A stretch of DNA of 5,220 nt from CAZJOD01 sp964547525 (lineage in GTDB: Bacteria > Bacillota > Clostridia > JAAYHZ01): the NCBI GenBank assembly GCA_964547525.1, contig CAZJOD010000216.1, forward strand, positions 1 to 5,220, read 5' to 3'. A program made the translations under genes and the position numbers. Positions 4,355 to 5,220 of the stretch are shown here, piece by piece (position 1 is the first letter of the stretch; the number at the start of each line of letters is the position of its first letter). The notes under the pieces were generated by a model that saw only the letters and a program-made list of their open reading frames with translations, made no database searches and had not been told where the DNA came from.

Positions 4355-5220
4355 TTGAACATTTTAAATGTTGATAAGCTCACAAAGAAGTATGGGGATT
4401 TTGTGGCAGTTAAAAACATAGACTTTTCCATTAATAAAAGAGAAGTGTTCGGATTCTTAGGACCTAATGGCGCCGGGAAAACAACAACTATAAATATGCT
4501 TACCGGGCTTGCTAAACCAACCGGTGGTGAAATTACATTATCAGGGGTGGACTGTGTCAAAAATATTAAAAAGGCACAGGATATAATAGGTATAGTTCCT
4601 GATGAGAGTAATTTATATGAAGAAATGAATGGGTTTGACAATCTTGTCTTTTGTGCATCCCTGTATGGTATGGAAAAGTTAAAAAGGGAAAGGAAGGCAA
4701 AGGAGCTTTTAGAACAGTTTGGTCTTGCTGATACCGGTAAGAAAACTTTTAAGGCATATTCTAAAGGAATGAAGCGCAAATTGACAATTGCAGCCGGAAT
4801 TATACATGAACCGGAAATTCTCTTTTTGGATGAACCCACTACCGGTATTGACGTAGAAAGCGCAAGGCAAATACGAAAGCTGATTGTAGATCTTAACAAA
4901 AAAGGTACAACGATTTTCTTAACGACCCATTATATAGAGGAAGCTGAAAGGCTTTGCCATCGGATAGGTTTTATTGTGGGGGGACAGATTGTAAAAATTG
5001 GAACAGTGAATGATCTTATGGCAGAAGCCCAAAGAGAAAATATTGTGCAGTTTACACTTGAAAAATGGACTATAACGCTAAAGGATGCCCTCGTAAGTGA
5101 TTTTCCCGGTTTTACAGTTAAAGCAATCGACAGTAATACTGTTAGAGTGCACTCTTTTGAGAAAGTAAACCTGATGCCTTTTATGAAATTTTTTGATGAA
5201 AATGGTGTATCGGTATATGA
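4355..5220 (+). CDS. ABC transporter ATP-binding protein (ABC-2 / drug-export type), 3' end outside window
   Basis: TTG 4355 is the likely start: AAGGAGGT (4340-4347) sits seven bases before it and the conserved first strand (ILNVDKLTKKYG) follows at once. The frame is open to the window end, 288 codons. Walker A is GPNGAGKT (36-43), the signature is YSKGMKRK (135-142, in place of LSGGQ), Walker B is ILFLDEP (155-161) with catalytic Glu160, the D-loop is near 164-166, and the H-loop is His192 in TTHYIEEAE. The Q-loop position reads VPDESNLYEE, with Asp instead of Gln, as in several export ATPases of this branch. A C-terminal extension after about residue 215 is typical of ABC-2 exporters. A permease gene would be expected just downstream. 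The upstream ArsR-type repressor and Cys-rich ORF point to efflux of a metal, metalloid or related toxic compound; that substrate is inferred. No promoter is seen in 4280-4339. Confidence 0.93.
   Translation, partial: MNILNVDKLTKKYGDFVAVKNIDFSINKREVFGFLGPNGAGKTTTINMLTGLAKPTGGEITLSGVDCVKNIKKAQDIIGIVPDESNLYEEMNGFDNLVFCASLYGMEKLKRERKAKELLEQFGLADTGKKTFKAYSKGMKRKLTIAAGIIHEPEILFLDEPTTGIDVESARQIRKLIVDLNKKGTTIFLTTHYIEEAERLCHRIGFIVGGQIVKIGTVNDLMAEAQRENIVQFTLEKWTITLKDALVSDFPGFTVKAIDSNTVRVHSFEKVNLMPFMKFFDENGVSVY

Noticed and set aside
4327..4899. 190-codon open frame on the - strand
   Set aside because: It is the antisense shadow of the ABC ATPase, which has Walker A, Walker B, signature and H-loop motifs in the + frame.

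Overview
The window looks like chromosomal DNA of a low-GC Gram-positive anaerobe, most likely in the Clostridia. The reasons are strong AT bias, AGGAGG-type ribosome binding sites, SigA-type promoters, a TTG start behind a perfect Shine-Dalgarno, and the gene types present. A run of ten N at 1899-1908 marks it as draft assembly. The common theme is resistance to toxic ions (arsenic, fluoride and probably a metal), mixed with scars of gene loss.

Region 1 (1-756) is a damaged arsenic cluster on the + strand: the 3' end of a small thioredoxin-like gene, a short frameshifted tail of an ACR3-type arsenite permease, and an intact thioredoxin-coupled arsenate reductase (arsC). The permease stop still overlaps the arsC start, so the old operon order is visible although most of the permease is gone. 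Immediately after arsC, on the - strand, lies the 5' fragment of a membrane sensor-type gene (757-914) that keeps its start, ribosome binding site and probable promoter.

Region 2 (1000-2855) is a fluoride-responsive unit on the + strand: a SigA-like promoter, a fluoride (crcB-type) riboswitch overlapping an intrinsic terminator, a 36-codon ORF of unknown function, a cation:proton antiporter crossed by the assembly gap, and a 65-codon single-span membrane protein. Fluoride should stabilise the riboswitch pseudoknot, block the terminator and allow the antiporter to be made.

Region 3 (2852-3734) holds a short Gln-rich protein on the - strand with a near-perfect ribosome binding site, convergent with region 2 and overlapping it by 4 bases. 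About 700 bases without a convincing gene follow; they contain two palindromes.

Region 4 (3735-5220) is a second ion-response cassette on the + strand. It has a consensus SigA promoter, an inverted repeat at the start point that looks like an operator, an ArsR/SmtB-family repressor with a Cys-rich tail, a small Cys-rich ORF that overlaps it and appears frameshifted, and an ABC transporter ATPase starting at TTG and running off the window. The layout suggests a metal- or metalloid-controlled exporter, but the substrate cannot be read from the sequence.
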